Source: CAIKMD01 sp035533255
GTDB lineage: Bacteria; Pseudomonadota; Alphaproteobacteria; ATCC43930; CGMCC-115725
NCBI GenBank assembly: GCA_035533255.1
Contig: DATLUE010000050.1
Coordinates: 1 to 18,569, forward strand
Reading direction: 5' to 3'
Length of the DNA stretch: 18,569 nucleotides
The notes under the pieces are model-generated. The model was not told the origin of the DNA and did no database searches. It was given only the letters and a program-made list of their open reading frames with translations. The position numbers and the translations under genes are program-made. This document shows, in pieces, positions 1 to 6,482 of this stretch. The first letter of the stretch is position 1. Each line of letters opens with the position of its first letter.

Positions 1-49
1 GACGGCCACCATGCCGAATTCTCCCCAGCCTCTTGAAGGAAAATATGCC

Positions 50-415
50 ATGACCAGGATTTTTCTCGCCGGCGCCGCCGCCTTCGCCCTGATGACAGGC
101 GCCGCGGCCGCGCAAAGCGCGTCGTCTGATACGACGACCTCCACGCAATCGACGACCTCCACGCTTGCGCCCGTCATGGGAACCGTCGATTCGAGCAAAA
201 CTCAAAAGACCATCGACAGCAACGGCACCGAGACCGACAAGAATCAGAGCTACAGCAGCGGCGCCGCCGGCAGCCGCTCCAGCAGCAATTCGCAAACCAC
301 GTCGGGCGACGGCTCGCAGCAGAGTACGTATCATTCCGAGCAGGCGACCTCGCCCGGTGACGGCACCACCACCACCAACACCAACCACGCGACCACGACG
401 ACGACCGTCCATTGA
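50..415 (+). CDS. Secreted Thr/Ser-rich protein (copy 1 of 2)
   Basis: This encodes a 121-residue protein of unknown function. The N-terminus is a typical Sec signal peptide: positive MTR, a hydrophobic Ala-rich core, and a probable cut after an Ala-rich AAAAQ stretch near residue 22. The mature part is almost wholly Thr, Ser, Gln, Asn and Gly and ends in a run of Thr followed by Val-His. An ATG at position 11 is in frame, but AGGA at 37-40 lies 9 nt before the ATG at 50, and that start puts the signal peptide at the very N-terminus, so I prefer it. It is a clear paralogue of the protein at 3680-4030: both carry SSDTTTST, the block TIDSNGTET, and GDGSQQSTYHSEQATSPG. The low-complexity composition suggests an extracytoplasmic, disordered protein. 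No enzymatic motif is visible. Confidence 0.8.
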   Translation: MTRIFLAGAAAFALMTGAAAAQSASSDTTTSTQSTTSTLAPVMGTVDSSKTQKTIDSNGTETDKNQSYSSGAAGSRSSSNSQTTSGDGSQQSTYHSEQATSPGDGTTTTNTNHATTTTTVH

Positions 416-481
416 GCGGCCGAAACGCCGCCCTGCAACGCTCTCGGAAATCTTCCCCACCGACCACATTGGAGTGATGCC

Positions 482-682
482 ATGACCCGCACGACCCCGA
501 CCATTCGTATTCTGACCATCATCGCTTTGTTCACCGGAACCGTCCTGGTGGCAGGCTGCAGCGACCCCGACAGGGTCACCCGGACCACAACGACCGACCA
601 GACCACCACCTCGGCCCCGATGCCGATGCCGATGCCCGGTCAATCGACCACGACGACGACGACCGAGCAAACCCGGCCATAA
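482..682 (+). CDS. Small Thr-rich lipoprotein
   Basis: A 66-residue predicted lipoprotein of unknown function. Residues 1-25 form a signal peptide with a hydrophobic core, ending in a lipobox VAGC with the acylated Cys at residue 26. The mature part is about 40 residues, with TTTT runs, a MPMPMP tract and a charged end. GGAG at 471-474 sits 7 nt before the ATG. It lies 66 nt downstream of the secreted Thr-rich gene on the same strand, so the two may be co-transcribed. The Thr-rich tail resembles the neighbour in composition but not in an alignable way. Its position suggests an envelope role, which is inference only. Confidence 0.7.
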   Translation: MTRTTPTIRILTIIALFTGTVLVAGCSDPDRVTRTTTTDQTTTSAPMPMPMPGQSTTTTTTEQTRP

Positions 683-690
683 CGCGAGCC

Positions 691-747
691 ATTGACGAGA
701 GAGCGACGGCAGGCATGACGTGCCGCGGGCTGTGTTCTCTCGTCAAT
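691..747. repeat. Long inverted repeat, possible terminator or regulatory stem-loop
   Basis: The 12-nt arms attgacgagaga (691-702) and tctctcgtcaat (736-747) are perfectly complementary. The 33-nt interior contains a further small palindrome (ggca/tgcc, 712-724). It begins 8 nt after the lipoprotein stop codon and lies between convergent genes (lipoprotein + and sigma factor -). No T-run follows on either strand, so it is not a textbook Rho-independent terminator, but it could end or stabilise both transcripts. Confidence 0.5.
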
Positions 748-849
748 TCGGCATTTCACGATTTCTCTTGGTTCCCATCGAGCCGGCGCCGGTCGGAGCG
801 CGCCTCGCTCCGGACAGTAGTCAACGGACGCCCCATTCTCGGAAGTGAC

Positions 850-861
850 CCGTCATGACGG
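850..861. repeat. Perfect 12-bp palindrome
   Basis: CCGTCATGACGG is a perfect palindrome located 16 nt past the stop of the minus-strand sigma factor gene. It could be a protein-binding site or a small 3' structure. Function is unknown. Confidence 0.3.
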
Positions 862-877
862 CCGCGCCTGTCCTGCG

Positions 878-1372
878 CTAGACCCGCGCGTCTCCGCGCT
901 CCAGGGCGCCCCGCAGCTCAGTGCGGGCCCGCGACACGCGGCTTTTCATCGTGCCCACCGGACAACCGACGATCTCCGCCGCGTTCTCGTAGGAGTAGCC
1001 CTGCGCGCCGACGAGAACCAAAGCGTCGCGATGCGTGGATGGCAGGTCGGCGAAATGCCGGACCACGCTGCACATATACATATGCGACTCCTGCCCGCCA
1101 TTCACGGCGACCGCGCCGACGATCAACAACGGATCGATCGGCTCCATGCGACACTGAAGTCGTCGCTCGTTGAAAAAGCAATTGCGGAGAATCGTGTTGA
1201 GCCAGGCGAGGAGATTTGTTCCAGGACGGAACTGATCGGCGTGGAGAAGCGCGCGCAGCACCGTCTCCTGCACGAGATCGTGCGCGTCGCTGCGATTGCC
1301 GGCCAAGCGCCGGGCAAACCTCTCGAGGCGAGGCATGTTGTGAACGACGTCGTCGGGAAAGGTCGTTGCCAT
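878..1372 (-). CDS. ECF-type RNA polymerase sigma factor, EcfG-like
   Basis: A 164-residue ECF sigma factor that would direct RNA polymerase to a dedicated promoter set. Region 2 spans about residues 11-75, with the core-binding helix HDLVQETVLRAL followed by GTNLLAWLNTILRN. Region 4 spans about residues 103-153, with the helix-turn-helix part GYSYENAAEIVGCPVGTMKSR. Both blocks read like the EcfG (ECF15) general-stress sigma factors of alphaproteobacteria. The frame is open upstream to 1501, but GGAG (complement of 1381-1384) lies 8 nt before the ATG at 1372, and the protein from there begins at the usual place for the family. It is downstream of the kinase and regulator genes on the same strand, 313 nt from the kinase stop. 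No NepR anti-sigma gene is seen beside it, which is unusual for a primary ecfG, so it may be an accessory copy. Confidence 0.9.
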   Translation of the reverse strand: MATTFPDDVVHNMPRLERFARRLAGNRSDAHDLVQETVLRALLHADQFRPGTNLLAWLNTILRNCFFNERRLQCRMEPIDPLLIVGAVAVNGGQESHMYMCSVVRHFADLPSTHRDALVLVGAQGYSYENAAEIVGCPVGTMKSRVSRARTELRGALERGDARV

Positions 1373-1685
1373 AGATACTTCTCCAGCAAATGAGCTCGAC
1401 TTGTTCGGTTGCGCCGGCACGGCTCGATACGAAACGGAATTGCGGCGGTCGGCGAAGGTGGGTCCGACGTCGAGGATGAGCGATCGGATGTCATCGAGCA
1501 TAACGAAGGCGCGCTTCGCCGGAGTAGCCCCGGAAACTACCTAGACCGCTGTATTAGCGCGCGAATCGCCACGCAACAGATCGCGATTGCGCCATGATTT
1601 CGACACGAACCAGCGAGCTGTATTTGATTGTTGCGCGACAAACGCGGCGGGGATGCGCTTCGGCTCGCCCCGCCGCCGCTCGGGG
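1373..1685. other. Intergenic region between kinase and sigma factor genes
   Basis: This 313-nt stretch has no supported gene. The small ORFs in it show no domain, good ribosome binding site or NepR-like sequence. A short GC hairpin (CCCCG 1668-1672 / CGGGG 1681-1685) abuts the kinase stop codon. The sigma factor promoter should lie here, but I found no convincing GGAAC-N16/17-CGTT auto-regulated promoter on the minus strand. Confidence 0.5.
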
Positions 1686-2894
1686 TCAATCCGCGCCGGC
1701 CGCCGCTGCTCCGGTTGGGAAATCGATCGTCCAAACCGTGCCGCGATCGGAGTCGAGCGTCGCGGCGCCGCGAATCTGCTCGACGAGCCGGCGCACCAAG
1801 CCGAGCCCGTGGCGCTTGTTTTCGACATGGGCGACAAAGCCCGGGCCGCTGTCGCTCACGATAATTTTCGCCATGTCGACGGTTCCGGCGATGCGATGGG
1901 CCGATACGACAACGGTGCCTTCGCCGTCGGAAAAAGCATGGTCGTAGCTGTTGGTCACCAGCTCGGCGACGACGATACCCAAGGCCGTCACCATGTCGAG
2001 ATCGAGCGTGAGCGGCTCGCTCTCGCAGGTCAGCGTAACGGAATTGCCCGGACCCGCGTGAACCTCCGCGAGACTGTTGCAGAGCGATTTCACGTAGCTG
2101 CCGAAATCGGTCGTCCGTGTCATCTCGGCGCCGAGCAGATGGTCATAGACCTGCGCCAGCGTCGACACGCGGCGCGCGATCGCCTTGAGCCCCCGTTGCT
2201 CGACCTCGCTCGCCGTGTCCTCCATCTGTTTGCTCAGCATGCCGTAGATGAGCTGCAGATTGTTGCGCACGCGATGTTGCAGCTCTTCGGCCAAGACCTT
2301 TTTCTGGTCCAGCAAGCGGTCCTTCTCTTCGACCAGAATCTTCATTCCCTCGACGTTTGCTTGCAGAACGGCCGTGCGCGCGGCGGTGGCGACGGCTTCC
2401 GCCAGGACGTTGGCAAAGCCGGTCAGGAAATCGATGTCGTGCTGGTCGTAATCGTGCTGCTCGTTGCTGTCGATCTCGAGAACGCCATAGGGCTTGTCGC
2501 TGCCTTTGATAACCACGTCGATGGTCGATACGATGCCGTGCTCGTCGTAGAAGGGCGGCAACACAAAATCATTGTCCCGGTGCAAATCGTTGCAGATCGA
2601 CGGTTTTCCCGTGATGAAGGCGCGGCCTTGCGGCGAGCTCCCATCCGCGCGCGAGACGATGTGGCCGACGACGCCAGCATGCCAACCATATCCCGCTTCG
2701 ATGAGCAGGTCGTTTTCCGCCGCGCGGTAGCGGCAGACTTTACTGAAGGGCACGCTGAGGCCTTCGGCGCAAACCCGCGCGGCCTCCGACAGGATCTTCA
2801 TGAGATCGTTCTGGCGCAGGGCAAAACTGCCGAATCCGGCAAGCGCCGCCTGCTGCCGAAGAAGCTTGGCGACCCGCACGGCGTCGCTATTCAC
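1686..2894 (-). CDS. Sensor histidine kinase, GAF + HisKA_2 + HATPase_c
   Basis: A soluble sensor kinase of 402 residues with no membrane segment, so it probably senses a cytoplasmic signal. Residues about 31-175 form a GAF domain (YGVLEIDSNEQHDYDQHDIDFL). A short helical linker follows, then a HisKA_2 dimerisation domain with the phosphorylatable His207 in EELQHRVRNNLQLI, and a HATPase domain with N-box ELVTN (311-315), G1 DSGPG (348-352) and G2 GLGL (363-366). HisKA_2/HWE kinases commonly feed the alphaproteobacterial general stress response. The frame is open further upstream, but GTG at 2894 is the best start: GGAG lies 7 nt before it, and the extra N-terminal residues would only be the regulator gene read in another frame. 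The GTGAATAG junction gives an 8-nt overlap with the regulator stop, implying translational coupling and a cognate pair. Confidence 0.88.
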   Translation of the reverse strand: MNSDAVRVAKLLRQQAALAGFGSFALRQNDLMKILSEAARVCAEGLSVPFSKVCRYRAAENDLLIEAGYGWHAGVVGHIVSRADGSSPQGRAFITGKPSICNDLHRDNDFVLPPFYDEHGIVSTIDVVIKGSDKPYGVLEIDSNEQHDYDQHDIDFLTGFANVLAEAVATAARTAVLQANVEGMKILVEEKDRLLDQKKVLAEELQHRVRNNLQLIYGMLSKQMEDTASEVEQRGLKAIARRVSTLAQVYDHLLGAEMTRTTDFGSYVKSLCNSLAEVHAGPGNSVTLTCESEPLTLDLDMVTALGIVVAELVTNSYDHAFSDGEGTVVVSAHRIAGTVDMAKIIVSDSGPGFVAHVENKRHGLGLVRRLVEQIRGAATLDSDRGTVWTIDFPTGAAAAGAD

Positions 2895-3330
2895 GGGCCA
2901 TCTCCGCGGCCGGCTTGACCGCCGACGGCAGCACCAGAAATCCGCGCGGAAATGGCGGCGTGGCCTTGCCGGTGGCAACGATTTCGGCAACGAGCTCCAG
3001 ACCGCGCAGAAGATCGGCGGTGCGGTACGGCTTGGCAAGGCATGCGTGCCCGTCGGCGGCGGTTAACATGGCCCCTGCGATATTGCCGGTCGCGTAGAGC
3101 ACGCCGAATCTGCCCAGGGCGCTTAGTTGGGCCGGAATATCGCTGCCCAGACCGCCATCGGCCAGCCTCAAGTCGATGAGCGCAAGGTCGGGCTTGTGAG
3201 TTCGCCCGAGCGCGATCGCGGCGTCGACGGTGCGAGCGATGCCGCAAACTTCGTAGCCCGATTTGACGAGCAGCTCCTCGGCCGCATCGGCGATCATGAG
3301 GTCGTCTTCGACGATCAAAATTTTGGTCAT
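2887..3330 (-). CDS. Single-domain response regulator, FAT GUY-like
   Basis: A 147-residue stand-alone receiver domain with no output domain. The acidic pocket is E8, D9, D10, the phospho-acceptor is Asp53 in LALIDLRL, the conserved Thr is T81 in LYATGN, and the conserved Lys is K100 in LAKPY. The YATGN segment resembles the FATG(Y) motif of the FAT GUY single-domain regulators (SdrG-like) that work with HisKA_2/HWE kinases in the Sphingomonas stress response. That placement is inference from the motif. About 25 C-terminal residues after the receiver are Pro/Ala-rich. It is the first gene of the minus-strand signalling block and overlaps the kinase gene, so it is most likely that kinase's partner. 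A palindrome at 3407-3418 lies upstream. Confidence 0.88.
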   Translation of the reverse strand: MTKILIVEDDLMIADAAEELLVKSGYEVCGIARTVDAAIALGRTHKPDLALIDLRLADGGLGSDIPAQLSALGRFGVLYATGNIAGAMLTAADGHACLAKPYRTADLLRGLELVAEIVATGKATPPFPRGFLVLPSAVKPAAEMARE

Positions 3331-3406
3331 GATGCGCTCCTTCGCGATCGATTTGGCGGCGCTTTAGCCGCGGACGCGCTGGCGAGGCCCTGCCAAATAT
3401 ATAAGG

Positions 3407-3418
3407 CCACAATTGTGG
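3407..3418. promoter_or_regulatory. Perfect palindrome, possible operator
   Basis: CCACAATTGTGG is a perfect 12-bp palindrome inside a locally AT-rich stretch (about 3395-3418), 77 nt upstream of the response regulator start. Placement in a divergent promoter region suggests a dimeric regulator site. No regulator can be assigned. Confidence 0.35.
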
Positions 3419-3546
3419 GAGGAGGAAGGTTCGGCTTGTACCTAGGGCACCCACAAGATCGCGGCGAATACCAGCTTGGCGGATTCCTGCCGATTTATTC
3501 CCCTCAGCCGGAGATCTCGTGTTTTCGGGGCTTGCCAGGCTGCCAG

Positions 3547-3571
3547 TGAACCTTCCGCGGTCGAACGGGTT
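3547..3571 (+). promoter_or_regulatory. Weak EcfG-like promoter candidate
   Basis: TGAAC (3547-3551), 17 nt, then GTT (3569-3571) resembles the alphaproteobacterial stress promoter GGAAC-N16/17-CGTT, with one mismatch in each element. It points toward the secreted Thr-rich protein and ferritin-like genes, about 108 nt before the first start codon. Such short matches occur by chance. Confidence 0.22.
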
Positions 3572-3636
3572 GAACTTCTGCCAAAGCCCGGATTAACGGC
3601 ATTCGGCGGCCGGCACCGCCCGCCGGTCGCCGCCAT

Positions 3637-3666
3637 GCCACGCGCATTTTGGCCACGCGCATTTTG
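3637..3666. repeat. Perfect tandem duplication of 15 bp
   Basis: GCCACGCGCATTTTG occurs twice, abutting exactly (3637-3651 and 3652-3666). The second copy ends at the first base of the Shine-Dalgarno stretch GAAGGAGAA (3666-3674), so the duplication sits in the 5' leader of the gene starting at 3680. Confidence 0.85.
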
Positions 3667-3679
3667 AAGGAGAAGTCCC

Positions 3680-4030
3680 GTGACAAAGTTTGTTCTTTCC
3701 AGCGTCGCCGCGCTTGCCTTGATGACCAGCGCCGCGCTCGCGCAAAGCATGTCTTCGGATACGACGACCTCGACCCGGTCGACGACCACGCTCGCGCCGG
3801 TCGTTGGCAGCGTCAACGCCAGCAAGACGCAAACGACCATCGACAGCAACGGCACCGAAACCGAGAAGAAGCAGACCTATAGCAGCGGTCCCCTCGGAAA
3901 CAGCGCCAGCACCAGTGCGCGCACGACGACCGGGGACGGCTCGCAGCAAAGCACGTATCATTCCGAGCAGGCCACCTCGCCCGGCGGCAACACCGAAACC
4001 CACTCGACCACGACCACGGTCGTCCACTAG
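3680..4030 (+). CDS. Secreted Thr/Ser-rich protein (copy 2 of 2)
   Basis: A 116-residue protein starting at GTG 3680, with GAAGGAGAA just upstream. Residues 1-22 are a signal peptide ending in the probable cut site ALAQ. The mature protein is Thr/Ser-rich and aligns along its full length with the protein at 50-415: shared blocks are SSDTTTST, STLAPV/TTLAPV, SKTQ-TIDSNGTET, YSSG, GDGSQQSTYHSEQATSPG and the TTTTVVH end. Conservation of the YHSEQATSPG block in otherwise low-complexity sequence suggests it matters. It lies 18 nt upstream of the ferritin-like gene and is probably co-transcribed with it. Function is unknown; a secreted, unstructured, stress-linked protein is a guess from context. 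Confidence 0.82.
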   Translation: MTKFVLSSVAALALMTSAALAQSMSSDTTTSTRSTTTLAPVVGSVNASKTQTTIDSNGTETEKKQTYSSGPLGNSASTSARTTTGDGSQQSTYHSEQATSPGGNTETHSTTTTVVH

Positions 4031-4048
4031 GCATAAGGAGCGGTCACG

Positions 4049-4585
4049 ATGAGCGAGTTTGCGTTGGACGTCAAAGCCATCCGCGAGCGTGCGCGCCAGC
4101 ATGTGGAAGACGGCGCCAATACCCGCGGCAACAAAACCGATCGGAAACGCGTCGTCGAGGTGCTCAATGGCGCCCTTGCGACCGAGCTGGTCTGCGTCCT
4201 TCGCTACAAGCGTCACTATTATACGGCGCGCGGCATGAACGCCGAATCGGTCAAGGCCGAATTCCTGCAGCACGCGACCGAAGAGCTGCAGCATGCCGAC
4301 TGGATCGCCGAGCGGATCACGCAGCTCGACGGCGAGCCGAATTTCAACCCCGAGGGCATCGCGCAACGGAGCCACGCCGAATATGACGATTCCGCCGACC
4401 TTCCCGCGATGGTCCGCGCGGATCTCGTCGCCGAGCGTATCGCCATCGAGACCTATTCGGAGATCATTCGCTGGCTCGGGAACGACGACCCGACCACGCG
4501 ACGCATCATCGAGGACATTCTCAAGATGGAGGAGGAGCACGCCAACGACATGGCCGACCTCCTCGCCCGTGTTGGGCAACGCTGA
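4049..4585 (+). CDS. Ferritin-like diiron protein, bacterioferritin relative lacking haem Met
   Basis: A 178-residue four-helix ferritin-like protein, expected to oxidise and store iron in the cytoplasm and so limit oxidative damage. By eye-alignment to E. coli bacterioferritin, all ferroxidase ligands are present: E46 (ALATELVC), E79 and H82 (EELQHADW), E129 (DLVAERIA), and E161 and H164 (MEEEHAND). The residue matching haem ligand Met52 (DEMKH in E. coli) is Leu80 (EELQH), so the usual bis-Met haem should not bind. There are about 28 extra residues at the N-terminus compared with E. coli Bfr. ATG at 4049 is preceded by AAGGAG. It is 18 nt after the secreted protein gene. The family could also include Dps-like activity, which sequence alone cannot separate. 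Confidence 0.85.
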   Translation: MSEFALDVKAIRERARQHVEDGANTRGNKTDRKRVVEVLNGALATELVCVLRYKRHYYTARGMNAESVKAEFLQHATEELQHADWIAERITQLDGEPNFNPEGIAQRSHAEYDDSADLPAMVRADLVAERIAIETYSEIIRWLGNDDPTTRRIIEDILKMEEEHANDMADLLARVGQR

Positions 4586-4718
4586 CGCCCAGACCGTCAC
4601 AACCGCGGGGCGCCGGATCGGGGCTCCGCCGGCCGCGGCGACGGATCGCAAGAATTTTCAGCACGCGAGATTGGCACGCGGCCAAGGCCTGCGAGCCAAA
4701 ACAGGGAAGGACACCGCC

Positions 4719-4955
4719 ATGACCAAGCCCGCCCAAAAGAGCGACAAGCGCACGCGGCCCCAAGACAAGGTCGTGGTCGATAATTCTCCGCCGGCTGGGG
4801 AAAATTCCGAGCCGCTCGATAGTCTCGATCTCGATGAGCGCCTGCTCGCATCGGCGGCGTCCGACGGGATGAGCGGCGGCGAGCTGAACAAGCTGCGCGA
4901 GGTTCTCCAGGCCAAGGACCACGTCGCCATAGCAGCGAAGACCGGGAAAGCCTAA
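4719..4955 (+). CDS. Small hydrophilic hypothetical protein
   Basis: A 78-residue protein with no recognised domain. The N-terminal third is basic and polar (KSDKRTRPQDK). The middle is Pro/acidic (PPAGENSEPLDSLDLDERLL), and the C-terminus is a predicted helix (GELNKLREVLQAKDHVAIAAK). GGAAGG at 4705-4710 lies 8 nt before ATG 4719. The frame is open upstream, but that part is a shadow of the ferritin-like gene. There is no signal peptide or membrane segment. It lies 133 nt downstream of the ferritin-like gene on the same strand and could belong to the same stress-related set. Confidence 0.65.
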   Translation: MTKPAQKSDKRTRPQDKVVVDNSPPAGENSEPLDSLDLDERLLASAASDGMSGGELNKLREVLQAKDHVAIAAKTGKA

Positions 4956-5134
4956 TCGAACGCCTGATTTCGCTTTTCGTCTTTCGCTACTCAGTTCCGA
5001 CGATGGCTTTCTGTCTCGCTGCTGAATCGCCGGCAGCGATTGCCGCGAAGCTGCGCGACTTTTCGTCGCCGCGAGGACGTATGAGTAGTTTCCGACCCTT
5101 CTATTGCGGCCAGCGCGGTGATAGCGATCACGTC

Positions 5135-5653
5135 ATGACAAATCTCAATCACCGCAGCACCGATCATCTGGCAACAATGCGCTATGGCGCCCTCGCCGGC
5201 CTTGCCGGCGGTCTCGCCGAGATCGCCTGGGTGACGTTGTATGCCGGCCTGACGGGCGGAAACGTCACGGTTGTGGCACGCAGCGTGACCATTGCTGCGG
5301 GATTAAGCAGGCTGCTTCCCGGCATTTCCGCAACCTTGGGCGTCGTGCTTCATATGGCGCTGGCGGTCGGTTTGGGGATTGCCCTCGCCTTCGCCTGGCG
5401 AGCCTTCTCATCGCGGCGTTCTGAGACCGCGAGCCCCTTCGCGTTCGTGGTCGCCGCGTTGGCGGGCGTCTGGGCGCTCAATTTCCTGGTGGTGCTGCCG
5501 ATTGTCAGCCCCGCCTTCATCCACCTGATGCCTTATTCGGTCTCCCTAATCTCGAAAATGGCGTTCGGATTGGCGGCAGCAGAGGTATTTCGCCGGCAGG
5601 ACGCTGCGGCGCGCTATGCAAGCCACATGGCGTTTGCGCGGGGCGCGTCATGA
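5135..5653 (+). CDS. Integral membrane protein of unknown function
   Basis: A 172-residue protein with about four predicted membrane helices: GALAGLAGGLAEIAWVTLYA, a stretch around GVVLHMALAVGLGIALAFAW, VVAALAGVWALNFLVVLPIV, and a weaker one near SLISKMAFGLAAAEVF. I do not recognise the family. The frame is open to ATG 5003, but the segment before 5135 looks non-coding. The Shine-Dalgarno match at 5135 is poor, and ATG 5177 is a possible alternative. The stop overlaps the next start in ATGA (5650-5653), so it is translationally coupled to the DoxX gene and may act with it. Confidence 0.7.
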   Translation: MTNLNHRSTDHLATMRYGALAGLAGGLAEIAWVTLYAGLTGGNVTVVARSVTIAAGLSRLLPGISATLGVVLHMALAVGLGIALAFAWRAFSSRRSETASPFAFVVAALAGVWALNFLVVLPIVSPAFIHLMPYSVSLISKMAFGLAAAEVFRRQDAAARYASHMAFARGAS

Positions 5654-6141
5654 ATGCGATCCCACTCTCGACATTCGAGAAGAGCCTGATACTCTATTTT
5701 CGGCTCGCCGTCGGCTGGACGTTTCTCCATGCGGGCGGGTCGCAATTGCTCGAGCATTTCAGCGCCGCCGGCTTTCTCAACGCGACCAAAACCTTTCATC
5801 CGTTTTTCGCCTGGTTCGCCACGCCCGGCATGCTCCCCTATACCGACTTCCTGGTGTCGTGGGGCCATCTGCTGATCGGCTTGTCGTTGATCTCCGGCCT
5901 TATGGTCCGGATCAGCGCACCGTTCGGGATTTTGCTGCTGACCACGTATTATTTCGGCCATATGGACTTTCCGTATATTTCGGACAAGACCAACATGATC
6001 ATCGACTATCACCTGATCTATGACGGGGTGCTGCTCTATCTGATCGTGAAACGAGCAGGCCACGTCGTCGGACTCGACGGCTGGGTCGAAAAGCTGCCGA
6101 TTGTCGTCAGTCATCCCGGCCTGAAGCCGCTCGTGAGTTGA
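5650..6141 (+). CDS. DoxX-family membrane protein
   Basis: A 163-residue membrane protein with four predicted helices, matching the DoxX/DoxD family. Near the N-terminus is the family pattern of an Arg in the first helix followed by VGWTFLHAGGSQLL. Further helices are around HLLIGLSLISGLMVRISAPFGILLL and DYHLIYDGVLLYLIV. DoxD/DoxA of Acidianus is a thiosulfate:quinone oxidoreductase, but most bacterial DoxX proteins are uncharacterised or linked to redox and thiol stress, so the substrate is open. The start overlaps the previous gene by 4 nt. Confidence 0.85.
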   Translation: MNAIPLSTFEKSLILYFRLAVGWTFLHAGGSQLLEHFSAAGFLNATKTFHPFFAWFATPGMLPYTDFLVSWGHLLIGLSLISGLMVRISAPFGILLLTTYYFGHMDFPYISDKTNMIIDYHLIYDGVLLYLIVKRAGHVVGLDGWVEKLPIVVSHPGLKPLVS

Positions 6142-6146
6142 GCGGC
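6126..6146 (+). terminator. Weak terminator candidate after the DoxX gene
   Basis: GCCGCTC (6126-6132) and GAGCGGC (6140-6146) form a perfect 7-bp GC-rich stem with a 7-nt loop across the stop codon. The nearest T-run (6174-6180) is about 28 nt further on, so it is not a classical intrinsic terminator. Confidence 0.3.
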
Positions 6147-6181
6147 GGCAATCGACGAGCCGCGTGGGGGTTTGGTTTTTT

Positions 6182-6287
6182 CGTCATGGCGAGCTTCCTT
6201 CGCCAAGCTCAGGATAAGGGCGAAGGAATCCAGTCTGTCCGCGTTCTGGATTTGCTTCGTCGGGCTTGCGGCCTCCTCGCAATGACG
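6182..6287. repeat. Interspersed palindromic repeat (REP/BIME-like)
   Basis: The outer ends cgtcatggcgag (6182-6193) and ctcgcaatgacg (6276-6287) are inverted repeats with 11 of 12 matches. Nested inside are ccttcgcc/ggcgaagg and aatccag/ctggatt. The reverse strand reads CGTCATTGCGAGGAGG then CTTGGCGAAGG, which I recognise as the type of multi-copy palindromic element common in Bradyrhizobium/Rhodopseudomonas-like genomes. It lies between convergent genes (DoxX + and substrate-binding protein -), the usual place for such elements. The rest of 6142-6482 holds no gene I can support. Confidence 0.75.
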
Positions 6288-6482
6288 TTCGATATTTAAC
6301 TGAACAAAAAAGTTACCGCTTGAACTTGGCAACATCGAACGGCAAGCATGGCTCACGACGCTCGATGTAGTCTGCGAGTTTCCTCAAGCGGCATACCCTG
6401 GCGTCAGCCGAAAGCGAAGACGGGGTTTATCTTGGACACGGTGAGCTGCCAAAAACCTTCGTAAACGATCGAGAAGCATCCA

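Larger units (their letters stand above)
3331..3679. other. Divergent intergenic region, regulator / secreted protein 2
   Basis: This 349-nt region between divergent genes holds no convincing gene. It contains the palindrome at 3407-3418, a weak EcfG-like promoter candidate at 3547-3571, and a 15-bp tandem duplication at 3637-3666. Promoters for both flanking genes should lie here. Confidence 0.55.

Noticed and set aside
165..485. Arg/Pro-rich alternative frame over the secreted Thr-rich gene
   Set aside because: It is a frame-shifted reading of the repetitive ACC/ACG codons; the chosen frame has a signal peptide and a paralogue.
1373..1685. Possible NepR anti-sigma gene upstream of the sigma factor
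   Set aside because: The small frames here lack NepR-like sequence and ribosome binding sites.
1587..2918. Long plus-strand open frame opposite the histidine kinase
   Set aside because: It is a shadow of the kinase gene in GC-rich DNA; the minus strand has clear GAF, HisKA_2 and HATPase motifs, while this one has none.
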